Positions 1 through 13,102 are shown, numbered from the stretch's first letter. The stretch: DNA of 64,000 bases from Casuarius casuarius (GCA_003342895.1 PTFA01000313.1:372001-436000); one strand, 5' to 3'. The notes: generated from the letters alone by a model not told the origin. Numbers and translations are program-made.

Positions 1-1929
1 TGGGAAATTACAGGATTCTACACTGTAAAAGCGTAATTTAAAAAGAGATGGCAATTGAATGATACATTATTAAATTGTATGCATGTGACTGTTTAATATT
101 TGATCTGCCAAGTTCATGTAAGGGGAGAGAGAGGTTTCAGAAAGGCTGAAGACAGACTTGTACCAAATCTTTATTTAAAATACTGTATGTCAGCCCACAT
201 ATAAACAGAATAATATATGTGTATGTGGAAGACGCCTCATTCACAATATTTGGAAGGCAGGAGGGTAGTAGTATTGCACTCAGCTGAGGCTGAGGTTTGT
301 CTGGCTAACCTCCGCTAGGAGGAGCAAGTAAGTGGGGATTTTAGCGGCGGTTTCTGGTAATGTAAATGTAGCTAAAAAGGCCATGCTGCTGCATAATTCT
401 CCTTCTGAAATAGCAAAATATTTGCCTGGTGATATATTAAGGTCTTCCCTGTCACTGTGCTGCATTGCACAATGTTGTTCTTAAGACCACTGAAAGTATT
501 TTTAATTTTTTTTTAACTGTTTTGGGACTGATGCCATTTACCTGAGATTGAGCTGTCTATTCAAAAAATACTTTCCGGTCTGCGGATGCTAACCCTGAAT
601 GTCTAAAGTATATGGTCAGAGACTTAACTAGAAATGCCACGCTATTCTGTTCGTGCTGCTTTAATTCTGAGATTTTACTGGGTAAAAGGAAATAAGCTCT
701 GAACTTTGAGGGTTTCTGTTGCCACCTGCACCTGCTTTTGTGTGCTCAGAAAACAAAAGCCTCGGAAGCCTGCCCTCAAAGCAAATCACTTCTAGTTCCC
801 CGGCAGCGTGCGCTGAATTTTAAATGAACACCCAGTTATCCGAGAGGAATATTTCTGTATAAGCAAACATAAATGTCACCTCAAAGGGTGTCCTGGGTCT
901 CAGGGAAATCAGTTGTTTGCTAGCAGTTTGGAGGGCAACAGTGGGAATATTTGGTTAATTATCCTTCCGCTGCCTGTGGATGCAGTTTCGGGAGAAGGTA
1001 AAAACCAGAATTTCGTGAGGAGGTGAATGCAGGGCAGCAGCTGTAATTCAGATCAACTTTGTCGTCACACTGAATTATTCTGCTTCAAAAACTTAGTTAT
1101 TAGATCTGAAGACTTCAGCAAATATGCACAGCACTACTAATTTGTATTTAATGTTTAATGGGGATAACACTTTGTTGTTCATATAGGAACATATGGAAAT
1201 AGCTGAAAGTGAGACTCCAAAGTTCCGTAAATATTTGTGCAAAGTGGAGGTGGTTTTCAGGTGTTGTCTTTCCTTGATGCATGGAGAAGGTGTCCCCAAA
1301 ATGGGGATTGCAATGGCTGAAACCTTTCTATAGACTGCATGCTCACATCGTGCATTTTAAATTCCTTATGATGCTAGTCCTGTCCCTCACCCCAAAACTT
1401 GTTTTGAAGAGAGTCATTTCTCACGTTTTATTTTTCAAGGTGTAAGTTTCCTAGAAAATCTTCAATCTCAATTTGCCCTTTCAAAAGGGCAGGGGACAGG
1501 GGGGAGGACCCATATCTGTTTCTTAGCTTCATAAAAATATTGATTGAAAATTAAAACCAGTAACTTGGTGTCTCTTATTTTCTTTGTCATTCAGGTTCAA
1601 AACATTTCAAAATACATAGTAGGTATTAAGCATTCGAAATACAACAGTAGCAGCTGCTCCTTTGGAAAAAAAAAATTACATGCTAGGATGCTTTCTTAAA
1701 AATAATGTAAACACCTGTCAGTATACATTAAGAATAGTATCATGAAAAACATTTTTTTTCTCATTTGAGTTAGGGTTACAGTGTCACTGCGTTTGCTCGA
1801 ATATTTACATTTTCTTTTCACACAAAGCTTATGAACAGACATCAACCATTGGTCGCGGGTAAAACTATACCAAAAGGCTTTTATGCAATCCCCTTGTCCT
1901 CTGAAAGCATGGTGCTGCATGTAGCCCTG

Positions 1930-2295
1930 TGTTTTGAACATACAATTTAATAGCTGTAGTCGTCGGTGTATTGTGACCTGCCAGATACCCAGGCTGTGAA
2001 TGCCTCTCGAGTCTGTGTTTGTGGTGTGTGCTCTGCTCGTGTTTCGGCTCTCGTACTTTCAGTCGTGCTCTGTAATTACAGCTTTGCAAATTGAAGCAGT
2101 CGACTCCCGATTTACACATCCTGCTTTTTCATATTTTGATTAGCTGTGTGGGCAAACTGTTTAATTAGAGGGAAAAGTTCAGAGGCAGCCTGGGCTGGGG
2201 CGCTGATAAACAGCAGCGGGAGTTGCATATTAGGCCCCACATAATGTGCCGGAGTTCGCTCAGGCTGCGTTGATTCTTTGCACCAAACACACAGC
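1930..2295. promoter_or_regulatory. Possible conserved enhancer-like element
   Basis: A CpG-containing patch with clustered homeobox-type cores (TGTAATTACAG at 2071-2081, GATTAGC, TTTAATTAGAG, GCTGATAAA). It is set in plain AT-rich intron. The base composition differs visibly from both sides and there is no convincing reading frame. The call rests on texture and motif density only. Confidence 0.25.
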
Positions 2296-3359
2296 ACTCA
2301 AGAGGAGGTCTGATACTCAGGTTTTAGCCTGTCAGACCTGGAAGTCACGGTGCCAGCTAGGCGTTTCTCCAGGAGTGCTTCCTGGGGTTGGCATTTCTTG
2401 CCTTAAAAGTTCTGAAAAGTGACTTCACCTTTTAAATGTCTTTTAAAGTGACCTAAAAACAGTGACAGTTGTATCTCGTTGCATGCTTAGATACTTGAGC
2501 TCTTTCCACAGTTGCAGTTGTTTTACTGCTAGTTAGTATGGAGCAAAGAGAGCACGTTTATATTGACAACTACATGATTTATGAGAGCTATTGATAGATT
2601 CTGCAGATAAGCACTTCTGTTCTGTGGTGTATTAAATTCCTGTAGTCTTAGGTCTTATATTTCATTGCTAATAGTAACCTGTCGTCTTATTTGCTCACCA
2701 TTATTGATGAAGTATTTAAATTTAAACAATAAACAGAAACTAATGGCAATTAGGTGCAACGTTCATTTTACAATCCAAGTTAAACAGTCAGTGTTTTCAT
2801 GTTAAACAGAGAAATTGTGATGATGGCACGATGTAATTTATATGCTCACCATCTTGAGTGCACAGTGTGGGAAGGTTTCCCGCTGGGATGTCCATGGAGC
2901 CTGATGTTACTTGTAAAATGTGGTGCCTAGTTGCACTGCTGATAGTTTAAATCACATTCAGTCTTCTGCAGGCTCCCGGTTTATTTGTGACTGATGACAG
3001 CCTGACATTTTGCTTGTGTTTTTTTTTGGAGGGGGGGAACTGATGTAAAAAGATTTGAAGGTACTTTTTAGCTAATGTAATTTGACTGCATGGTGTTTTG
3101 ATGGTTCAGTGCTCTCAGTGTGTGTCACATCATGGCCATTTTACCAGTGCTTTAAGATTACTTCAGATAAGGATTAATTCTGACCTAGTTTGAGAGGATT
3201 TCCAAGTGATTTATTTTCTAAACTGGAGGTTTTTGAGTTTTTAATTTCTCAGTTAAATGCAACCATGACAGTAGCTACATTATCCCTTTAATCCGCCTTC
3301 CCTACCCACCCCAAGCTTCAGCAGACTGTGAGCAACATATTTAGCAAGTGGAGGGAAGG

Positions 3360-3479
3360 GACGCTGTGCTGTGGCGTGGCGAGGGGAAAAGCTGGGAGCA
3401 TTTGTTCCCACCGCCTGTGGACATGCCGTCCCTGGGCTCCGCAACCCAGGAACGATCGCTATCTGCAATGGCTGGAAAG
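3360..3479 (+). promoter_or_regulatory. Small CpG cluster ending in a splice-donor motif
   Basis: About eight CpGs within 120 bp in an otherwise CpG-poor intron. It ends gcaATGGCTGGAAAG|gtaaca, where the ATG at 3468 has G at -3 and +4 and is followed after four codons (MAGK) by a good donor. A second CpG-bearing GC-rich patch follows at 3770-3960. This could be a weak promoter with a first exon nested in CDC73, or simply a regulatory patch. Confidence 0.2.
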
Positions 3480-5400
3480 GTAACAGACAACTGAATGAAC
3501 ATCACACACAAGGATTTGACATACCTTCCTTGGTCAGGCCATTTATGGTGCGAGGATTATACCCACTGAAAATAGTTTTGGCACGCCATCACTTCAGCAA
3601 AAAAGATGCTATCGAACATGCGCACATCCCCCACCAGTCTGCTTCCTGCGATTGCTTTTCACAGTATCCAATCTGTCCATCTGTCTGCTCGTTGCCGTGT
3701 TACCTTCCTTGCTCATAAGTGTTCTCCTTGTCTTGGGGCTTTTTGTTCGTCTCTCAAACAAAAGGACAGTGGTTGTTGTCGCTGCTGCGATCGGGGCCGT
3801 CTGCTGTTTGCAGGCGATGCATGGGAGCTGCTACATCTGGCGTCTCCGGTGCCGGACAATGCAGCGCTCTGTTCTCCTCTCCCCTGTATCCATATTCCCC
3901 GCGGCAGTGGGAGCAGGGAGCGCTCGCACGCAGGGCTTCACTGGCAGTCAGCACTCGGATTTGCCTCTCTTCCTTCCTTCATTGTTGCTAGGCAGTAACT
4001 GAAATGGTTTTGAGCTGTTTTACCCGAGGATTTTGGTCTGTAAAATCCATCCCGTAGTTCTTCAGCTGCTGCACAGGCAGGCAGCAGTTTAAATGTGGGC
4101 TTTGACAGATGCTGGCTTCTGACAGAGCAGAATTTAACGTCACTGCTTGGCTGGATCCCACGTGATTGTTTGCATTCATTTTGACTAAATCCGAAGGCAG
4201 CCAAAAAGCTTTGCAGGCTCTTGCTCCGATTTGATAAATGATACATATTCAGGATAAGCACAATGATAGGTGAAGAGTATGAAAATTGCATGATTATTGA
4301 ATGAATGATTGAGGGCTTTTTCAAATTGTTTTCACTTTTCCTTGACACAGTAACTTATGATTCTCTAGAGGATTTTTAATGCTAGATGGTCTCTTTCCAT
4401 ATTCCGAAAGCTGTTCTGCAGTGCAAAGGAATTACAAGCCTTTAAATGCCATAGCTTGATTTAACCCATTTGGCTCTCTTTGAGTGCAAATTCTTTGTGC
4501 CTTCATGATGAAGAAAAAAATAAAAATGTATTTCTTTGCTCATACCTCCTTTACACATACTTACCCTATAAAAGCTGCTTTTTGTAATCTTTAGTCAATT
4601 AAGCTGGACCACGCTCATGCATAAGCACAGGCTGTTAAGCTGCCTTTTTGCTTTTAATGGCTTTCTTCCTTGGTAAAGGTCGAAGTCTGGTATTGCAGAA
4701 TTGGGGGCACTTGGTTTCAATTATTGATGCATCTAAAATGTCTTTCTTCTGCAACAGACATACCTATATTATAGAATTTGTCTTTCTGGTGCTAATGAAA
4801 CTTGTGTCCTTTTCATTTCTGTCCTTTCAATGACTGACCCTTCTGTGGTGAAGCATTTTATTGTATGTAATGCAAGTTATCAGTGAAATCTGTCAAGAGA
4901 TGGTTCAAAAAATAGATAGCATCATATATAGCCACGTATTCGTTACTGCATTTGTCCATCCTGTTTTGAAAATCGTTCACTGATTTTAGCCCTTTCGATT
5001 GTTTTTAGCCAAAGGATAAAGAAAAAATAAATCAGCCTATTATGTGCTATCTCTGATTAGGTTCTGTAGTGCATCGGAGTAGGTATTTCCCTTACTGGGA
5101 AATAAGGCTTCCCCAGGCAGTCAATGTGTTTTACTATTCTAGATGCATATTCTGATAACTTACAAGAAACAATCAGATTTATATCCTCCTGACTAAATCA
5201 CCTATGCATAGTGATTTCCCCATTAATTTAGTCCTGTTTTTAACATATACATTTCCTATCCTAACGACAATTTCCACAAATTTTGTGCTCCTATCTGAGA
5301 CACTTTCAGGTGCATGTGTATATTCCCTAAATATTATGTATAAATATAAATACTTATCAGTAAAGGCTTCAGTCTGTTCCACTCTAAAAATCTTGTATTT

Positions 5401-5424
5401 AAAAAAAAAAAAAAAAAAAAAAAA
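5401..5424. repeat. Poly-A tract (24 A)
   Basis: Uninterrupted A24 followed by a further A/G-rich stretch to about 5440. No flanking target duplication or upstream gene copy was seen. Confidence 0.95.
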
Positions 5425-8400
5425 GAAAAAAAGAAAGGGATGGTTGAGGGGATAAGATAGAGAAGAGACCTGGCACCAGCACCACATACTGTTCTAAGAC
5501 TGGTATGAATAATTGAGCATCAGAACTTTGAAAGGTTGTATGTCTGCTCTTGGTCTACTGAAGTTTCCACTTAAACGTACAAAGCCTTTCTTATCTTTAC
5601 CCTGCATAGTATACAGAGCCTTACATAATCTTGTGCCATATGTATACAAATGTGACACAAATATTGGCTGGCGATAATACCTGTTTGCCGCACTCTGAGC
5701 TACGGGTAGAAAACAGAGGTATTTGTGCAGTTATTTTACCTGTACTGATTTACACAGATGCCAACAGTATTTTTGAACAGCAGCATGTAAATCTACCTCT
5801 GATTTTGAATTTTTGGACAAGTCACATAGCACGTACTTGGTAAACAGTTCTAAATTTCAGCAGAACATTTATTAAAATCCAGAGTGTTTTCACTTATTTA
5901 CTTACTGTTCCACCATACCTGAAGTACCTATGAGAGGATGAGAGATATATAGTATGTTTAAATATTGGTATTGGGCAAAGCTGTTAGTAAAAGCTCTTTA
6001 ATAAGTATTAAAGGTACAAGAATCGTAAGGGTCATTTTTCCAGATAGAATCTGTTCATAAGTAAATTTAGAAAGGATCGGGCTTCAGTTCTGGCTTTTAA
6101 ATTATATGATCACATTCCTTGAGCATAGTTTTAACTCGGGCAGAACTGTTGCATCTTTATGTGTAAAACTTACTATTTTGCCATGTGAACAAACTGGATA
6201 TGGAATTCTTAAATCTTAATGGACAATTTCTTTTGTACACTCATTCTTTGTTTTTGAAGAGTAAGCAAGTCTTTGCTCATCTGCTGGGAAAAGTAAGGAA
6301 AAGTCGTGTTGCTTTCTACTGTTGTGTTTGACTGATGCAGTTTCAGGGAGTCAAAGTTTTGGGAAGAAATCTCTTTTTCTTTTATAGCACTTTCTTCTTT
6401 AGCACTTTTATATGGTCCCGTACAGTCCTAGATATTTCAGGAAGGCAGAGCTTGCTTCGCTCTAGAAATGTGACCTGAAGATTTGAGTAATCTTGCTGCG
6501 GTCGTAGGTTGGAATGAGCTTTATTTTGGCTAGCTCTTACTGTGAAGGGTCAGTGGATTGCTTTTTCTTGATCCAGGGAGTAGTATGTTCTGTAATGTTA
6601 CTATGGTTACATCTTAAATTAGAAGCTGCAGTGCTAGTGTTTGAAATACTGCCATCTATTAAGAGTAAGAAGGAATTACAGTGATGCGAAGATGTGCCGC
6701 TTGTGTGCAAGGAACACCGTTAAGTTCCCATGGCCAGTGAAAGCCCGGCTGCTCGCTGAGACCTGCCAAGCTAGGAGCAGACGCAAGGAGTCCAAAAAGA
6801 GAAACCCGTGTGCGTGACAACTTTGAACTACGCAAAGCATGTGCATGCAAAGAAAAGGAGCATAGTTCTGAAACATTTTCTCCAAAAAAACCCTTCCTAC
6901 ATGTAATTTTTTGGACATCAGCCAAATCACTTCTAATTGGTTTTAAGATAAATTAGGCCTTAAGGATGAGCCATTCAGTAGAGGTCTGTTCTGACAACAC
7001 TCATAGAATGGCCCTTCTCAAAGATAACAGAAGTTTCTGAAATGAACCTACTGGGGGAAAAAAGATGCCTCTTTACCTGGTGGCCACATGAGTCCTCTGA
7101 ATGCTGAACTGGACGCGTGCATCGCAGCTGACATGTCAGCTGAATGCTCCCCTGTGGGCCACACTTCCTGGATACTCTCTGGATACTCTGTAAAGAAGGT
7201 TCCCTTTTATCATTGTAAAACGTAGTATTATTTCTGTTGCACTATGTTGAAAACCTTTGAAGTGATAGTTTAAGTGATTATAATGGCAACACTTTCAAGG
7301 TTGGTTATTTTTACTTCTAAAAATTATTTTTTTCCTTCTGAGAATTACACATTTGCACAGGATGTCATGAATGCTTGGTTTTAGCGTTGTGTTAAGAATT
7401 ACTGTATCTGTGTCCAGTGGTGGTTGTTCTTTTTTCTTCAAAAAGAATACTTCTCCAATATTTCAGTTAGAGTAGAAGAGAGAGACTTACAGAGTTTTTG
7501 TAACTGACTTGGCTACTTTGTGATCACAACACTTTGTTTCTTAACTATCGCAAGCATATTTGTAAGTGAATGAAAAATAGCAATCTAGAAATGACCACAA
7601 GTGTCAGTATTGCCTGCCTTATTTTCCTTAGCAGACCTTCACCGCTGCTTAGTTACTTGTGAAACCCATCTTACACTTGCTGCATTTTTTTTTTTAATAA
7701 ATGCACTAAACTTTAATCACATCCAAGCTATAAATATACAGGGGTTCCGTTAATGTTTGAGTATCTTAAATTTAAAACAGAAATACAGCAAAGTTCCTGT
7801 AGGTCAAGCTGAAATGGTGAGAACACTAGAAAAGGTTTTTGATAACATCAAAACATGCATATTTTTATGTTCCCTAATGAGTTTACAATTGCATTTGTCA
7901 CTCCGTAAAGAATATAATCCCCTAGTTTTGCAAAGTTGTGAAAGAGGAAGATCTCTTCAGCTTGGGAAGGTGCTGCTTATTCCACCTGCCTTGTGTCGCT
8001 GTACAAGTAAATATTTGAAACGTTTCAAGGGCATGTCTTGTAATTCTGAATGTTTGGATTTTTTATTAATTAAGTTAATTAACTTTTGAAGTATCCAAAC
8101 AGTAATTCAGTCTGTTCTCCTGGCACAGCTTGCTGTGAAGAACACAGGTTTGGAGCGCTTCAGAAGCCCGTTAAAAACCTTACAGCCTGCCCTGAAAGGC
8201 CAAAGTAAAGTTGCTTGTGGCTCCTTTGTTTCTTTTCTCGTTTTGTATTATATGCAAATGTTGCATGTTGAACTACTGTCCAGGCACATTTCTTTCCTCA
8301 GTAATGTGTTCTTTTCTTTCTCTATCACATCTTGTCGTCTTTGTATTCTGAATTTTCATGTCTTTCCCCCAGGCTTTTCATCCAATTATTGCTGGTCTTA

Positions 8401-9232
8401 AGTGCTAAATGCAGATTTTTACTAGGGGATGGACAACATAATTTCATTTGTACTGTGCAGTATTTTGGTCGTGCAGTTCTCCCCTGATGAACTGACAAGC
8501 CAGTGCCAGTAGTAGTGTTTTCTGCCTGTCACAAGCATTCATTTTGCATTGTAAGAAAAACTGTGCCTTCATGAAGCTTTGATTCAGCACAGCAGGGGAG
8601 AGAAGGCCAACCAGCAGAAGTACCAACGTTTCGAGGCAGTTTAAAGAACAGTGAAAATAAACTTCTGTTTTCCCTTATCTTAACTTTTTTTTTCATTCCA
8701 CCTGCCTGCACTATGTGATCAAGTTAGCCCTGCCTCTTCCTTCTTTCCCCAGTGTAAGAATTTGAATTGAAAACTGAGATTTTTACAGGAACTGAGGCTT
8801 TGGGAAGAGCTGATACTACCTATCAAACCTTCTTTAAAACTGGAAAAGATATGATTCATTTTTAAGACTACAAATCTTTATCCCCACTAAAAGCTTCATG
8901 AAGTTTTTAATCAGAATTCTCACAGAGAGCACCTTGTGTCACAGATACCTACTTTCCACCCTGGGTCACAGTTGAAACCTGCTCACACTATCTATATGTA
9001 TGCATTAGAATACCAAAATAAGTGAGTTGGCTGAAGAGGAACTAAGCAGATGGCATCTCAAGGGAGTTGATCAGTCACCTCTCCTTACACCTAAGGGGAC
9101 GAACAGATTGTTGCAGCTTCCTGCAGCCCAGCCCATTCTCCATGCCCAAACCCTTCCCACAGCGGGTGCAGAGACCTTTTCCCTTTAGGCTTTCTTCTGG
9201 CTTCTTGAGACGTCCCAGCACTTCTCTCCCAG

Positions 9233-9346
9233 TGATTTGAAGATGTTTGGCTCATCAGACTCACTGCACGGACACGGGCATCCTGCCCAACTCTCCATCT
9301 TGGACGGCAGGATGAGCTGTGTAGATGCTCAGAGTCTGAGGAAGAG
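9233..9346 (+). other. Exon-like open segment, 114 bp
   Basis: Acceptor cacttctctcccag, then 114 bp open in one frame beginning DLKMFGSSDSLHGHGHPAQL and ending near AQSLRK, then a weak donor AGAG|gttagc. The segment contains several CpGs. It would be phase-symmetric. I do not recognise the peptide, and with a weak donor this may be chance. Confidence 0.15.
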
Positions 9347-10967
9347 GTTAGCAGTTCTAGTTCATCTTCTCACTAGAAGTTTTTCGCTCTATATATGGGT
9401 TGTAAAAGTGAACATGGAGGCATTTTGTCAGCCTCAAAAATTTGTGGTTTTGTGTATTAAGTTGAAATTGGTGACGGAGATATTTAGTTAATGTTAAATA
9501 ATGTTAAATTGAGCAGCTGGGCTCTCTGAGCTGTTAGGATGCCATGTGTCCTGGTGCCGAGACCTGCACTGACTCCTTGCACCTGGCACGCTTCCTTGGT
9601 AGCTTTAGCACATTGCTTCCTCCAGCTCCATCCTCCAGGTATCCTCATTTACAGCTAATTCGGTGGGATGTGCAAGGTTTATGGCAGAAACCACAATGGT
9701 TTGGTAAATGTCTTGAATGCACACAAGTATTTTTCTTAGCTCAGATGCTTAGACTGTGAAAAACAACAGAATCTGGGAAGAATCCTCCAGTGCTCTGCGG
9801 GGTTCTGTCCCTCTAATAAATCTAAGCAGTGTTTGTTCATATCCAGCACAAAAAGCTGGGTCTTAACATGAAAAGTAAGTCCCTTTTTTTAAGAGCAGTT
9901 TCCTGCTCCCTTGATGTGTTGGGGGAACTAAAATTACTCCACACACCCTGCATACCACCTAGTACGATAGACTTACTTCAGCCTGGCCAGTCAGTTTAGT
10001 GTGGCTGTTTCTTCTTAAATGTTGTTCCATGTTAATGACTTCCTTGACTTGAAGTGGCTTCTAGTCAGTGTATATTAATGAGCAGCTGATTTTAATATGT
10101 ACTGAGTTTTATCATGTGTTGTACTTAAATTCATTGAACAGATTCCCTGTTATTTCAAAGCGACTTCTGTTCTTGTGGCAAAAATCTCTTGGAAGTAAAT
10201 GTTCATGTGTATATGCCCCTGACAAACCAAGAGTTGAAGTTGGTCATACAGAAAGGACATCATATACCCTTAGTTGCCAATCTGTCCTCCAGACTTTCTC
10301 TTTCCCCTTTTGCAATTCACAGGAAACTTAAATGATAGCATCCATATAGTGACTTCTAAGGAAATGGAAACTGAATGCTGTGGAAATCCTGCTTTTTGTC
10401 TGAATAACTGTGTTCATAATTCCCTCTGGAATCTGTCTACTAGTGTGTGAGATTCTAGTTTACTCCTGTGATCCTGAAGATCTTTTTCGTTTGAATCAGT
10501 GATGTAGAATCAGAGTCACCAGGACTCCTGTAGTCCTCAAATACATGATATAGAGGAAATCTGTAGAGCTCAGTGTGTATTCCGTTAATTGACAGAGAAT
10601 ATTGGTTCAGAACTGGAGAATTTGCATCCTTTCTGCCAGCCTGACTTGCATTTCAATGTTAGGTTCCAGGCTTTTTTATTTTCTGCAGTTTAGTGGTTTC
10701 TAAGGGAAGAAGAAATAACCGACACAGCTCCCTTGCATCTTGTCTGTCTCAAGACATGATATTCAGAATCATTAATGGGTTCTGTAGGGAGGTGTGTATA
10801 TAACAGGAAAAAATCATTACTGGATATATTTAATGTAATAATGCTAAGTTCATAAAACTTGACCTAAAAGCAGAGATTCTATGCCTATCTTCTAATAACT
10901 CTTAATCAGCATCTGCAGAGCTTTCTATCACCGATCTGTCTTAAAGTAGGGTAAATTTATAGGGAGC

Positions 10968-11041
10968 ATCTGTCATCCTCTTTTTAAAAAAAAAAAAAAA
11001 AAAAAGAGAGAGAGAGAGAAAGAAAAATCTGTCATCCTCTT
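10968..11041. repeat. Poly-A/GA tract flanked by a perfect 15-bp direct repeat
   Basis: The 15-mer atctgtcatcctctt occurs at 10968-10982 and again at 11027-11041. The 44 bp between them is only T3, a ~20-base A-run, (GA)n and A-rich sequence. This is the shape of a retroposed tail with its target-site duplication but no body. The alternative is a local duplication with later homopolymer growth. Confidence 0.85.
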
Positions 11042-11819
11042 AAAAGCCCCGCAAATCTCATGACCTTGGATGATGGGTTGCACATTGCAGATTCTTTTAA
11101 GTCTTCTGCTCTGGAAGATTTGCATAACTAAGCGTTCAGACTTCCACTAGCACTTTTTTGTAATTTTTTAGTTAATACACTTCTGTGTTTTATCCATGTT
11201 CAAGTATTATAGCTTACAATTGCAGAAGAATAGAAATAGCTTTTGGGAGACCAACTCTGCCTTTTTTTCCTCTCCAACCACTGGGTCTTCATCTTACTGT
11301 TTTCTTTGGAATTTCTTATTTTGCCAAACAAAAGGCTCTGTGATCTTATTAATATCAGTAAGAAGCATAATAATGCAGAATAGACAGCAGTGGTGTGCTG
11401 CTTCTGTTGCAGTTGTAAGTAAGCAAGCAAGGGAATAAAAACGCCTCCTCCTTAAAGAATTTTACGTGGGAAAAGGCAGGGTTGCAGTAATTGGGGTAAG
11501 GGGAATTCTGCCTTTGAGAATCTAGGTCGCCTCATGTTAAAAGAGCTCTTCACTGTGAAAAAATGCTTTTTGCCATTTCAGCCTTTTTACAGTTGATCCT
11601 ACACAGCCCTTCAAGTATGCACCTCATCTGTACTTTTACTCTGGGCTTACCTAGGGGTAAGGAGGACCTTTTGCTATGCATCATTGCCTTTTCCTTATCT
11701 GAGGTGGGCAAGGGGGAAGGGGCGGGAGAGAGATGTCAGTAATAGGGGAGCTGCTGGACACACCGGGGAAGGTTAGGGCAGGCCGCCTGTATCTCTGTAG
11801 TTCTCTCGCTGGCAGGTTG

Positions 11820-12110
11820 GTTGGGACCAGTGCCAGATTAAAATTGGATCTGTGTATTCACATGATAATGCACACGGTCTAATAAGCCTCGCGGAATCTG
11901 GACCGTTGGGGAATAGATGCATCAGCCGCCTCCGAATGGTCTGGTGGAGTCAGTTCGGGTCCCGTGGGCTTGGCGCTAATAAGCGCTGATGACTCTGTGC
12001 AGAATTGCTTGCTTGTTCTTGAAACAATGGTGCCGCATACATGAGATGTTTGCAAGATTTATAAATAGTAGCTCCATGCTGTGTGGCTGGGCTGTTTCTG
12101 CAGCCCCTGG
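11820..12110. promoter_or_regulatory. Possible conserved enhancer-like element
   Basis: CpG-bearing, mixed-composition stretch with TAATAAG repeated (11880 and 11977), GCGCTAATAAGCGC-like dyad symmetry around 11972-11986, CATGATAATG and TTTATAAATAG. It has no open frame of note. It resembles non-coding elements kept by selection, but this cannot be shown from one genome. Confidence 0.25.
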
Positions 12111-12720
12111 GAAGTAAGCTAGCTCGGGTCCTATGAAGCTACCCTGAGCTAGTGAAATTGCTACATCTAAGGCATCTTGTAGCTATAGAATGGAAAATCT
12201 GCTACCTGGAATATCTGATCACACTTGATTGAGAGCCAACTGCAATAAAAGGCTGGAGTTTTGTCTCTTTTTTTGTTTGCTTTGTTTGGGGGTTTTTTTG
12301 AACAGCTTTTAGAATGGTGGTGCCTTGTCATTGTATTTGCCTCATTTTCAGGCAGATTTTTTTTTCCTGCAAGCTAGCCACTAGTCCTGTCAAAAATGGT
12401 CAGTAACAAACTTATGTTTGAGAAGAAAAAGATATTTTTGTTGTTCCTTCAGAATATACATATATGCCTATATAAAAGAATACAATGATGTAGAAATAAG
12501 GAAGAAAAATATATTCTGGCATTAGGTCCTGAGTAGTGTTGGATTTTGTTTGTTTGTTTTTCCAAAATGTCTTTTTCTAAGAGCAGAGGACTGAACAGAA
12601 GCGTATGAGGCTTCCGTCGTTATCACCAGCTTTTTGAACCACGTGTAGCATTACCGTGCTGTCCTTTCTCAAAAGGTGATGCTGCTATTTGGGTTTGGTG
12701 TTTTTCTTGTGAAAGTAGAG

Positions 12721-12820
12721 CAACACCAGAGTCAAATGAGGAAGCTGCTGGATGAGTCTCTGAGAAGTCGAACGCGTTTGATGGGTGAAGCTCTGCGAAA
12801 CATGTACAGAAAGTTCCAGG
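12721..12820 (+). other. Exon-like coding-looking segment in CDC73 intron 10
   Basis: After tttttcttgtgaaagtagag, 33 codons read QHQSQMRKLLDESLRSRTRL then MGEALRNMYRKFQ. The peptide is amphipathic and coiled-coil-like, with codon choice typical of coding DNA (several CTG Leu, GAG, AAG). The acceptor is mediocre. The possible donors (CAGG|gtgtca or GGT|gtcaca) are poor, which would fit a decayed exon or a false call. I do not recognise the protein. See the second segment at 13052. Confidence 0.25.
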
Positions 12821-13051
12821 GTGTCACAACAGAGGAGTCTTGTTACACTTCTGTTTTTTTCTCAGCGAGATCATTCTTGGCATTGAAAGCCTTACTCTCT
12901 TCCAAAACACTGTCTGCTCCCAGTACCTTATTCCTTTTTATTTCCTGCCACCTAGGTGCTCAGGGTTTTCAAATGAGGGGATCTTATTTTGCAACAAACC
13001 ATTGTAGGAAAAATCTTGTTTGCTTTTTATCACTGACACTAGGCTTTTCAG

Positions 13052-13102
13052 CAGTTGATGAAACAACTATCTGAAGTAACAGGACAGATGTCAGGGCTAA
13101 AG
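13052..13102 (+). other. Exon-like 51-bp segment in CDC73 intron 10
   Basis: Acceptor actaggcttttcag, then 17 whole codons QLMKQLSEVTGQMSGLK, then a near-consensus donor AAG|gtgagc. It is phase 0 at both ends. The peptide is again helical and coiled-coil-like and lies only 230 bp after the segment at 12721-12820. Because CDC73 intron 10 is also phase 0, a cassette exon here would not shift the CDC73 frame. It could equally belong to a nested gene or be chance. Confidence 0.25.

Noticed and set aside
3652..4002. Frame encoding a hydrophobic, membrane-like peptide
   Set aside because: Hydrophobicity comes from a pyrimidine-rich stretch. Several overlapping frames are open at once, which is typical of chance in GC-richer DNA.
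12676..13074. Treating the full 132-codon frame as one protein
   Set aside because: Only the first part (12721-12819) looks coding. The rest is low-complexity, and the second coding-looking segment at 13052 is in a different frame of the genomic sequence.
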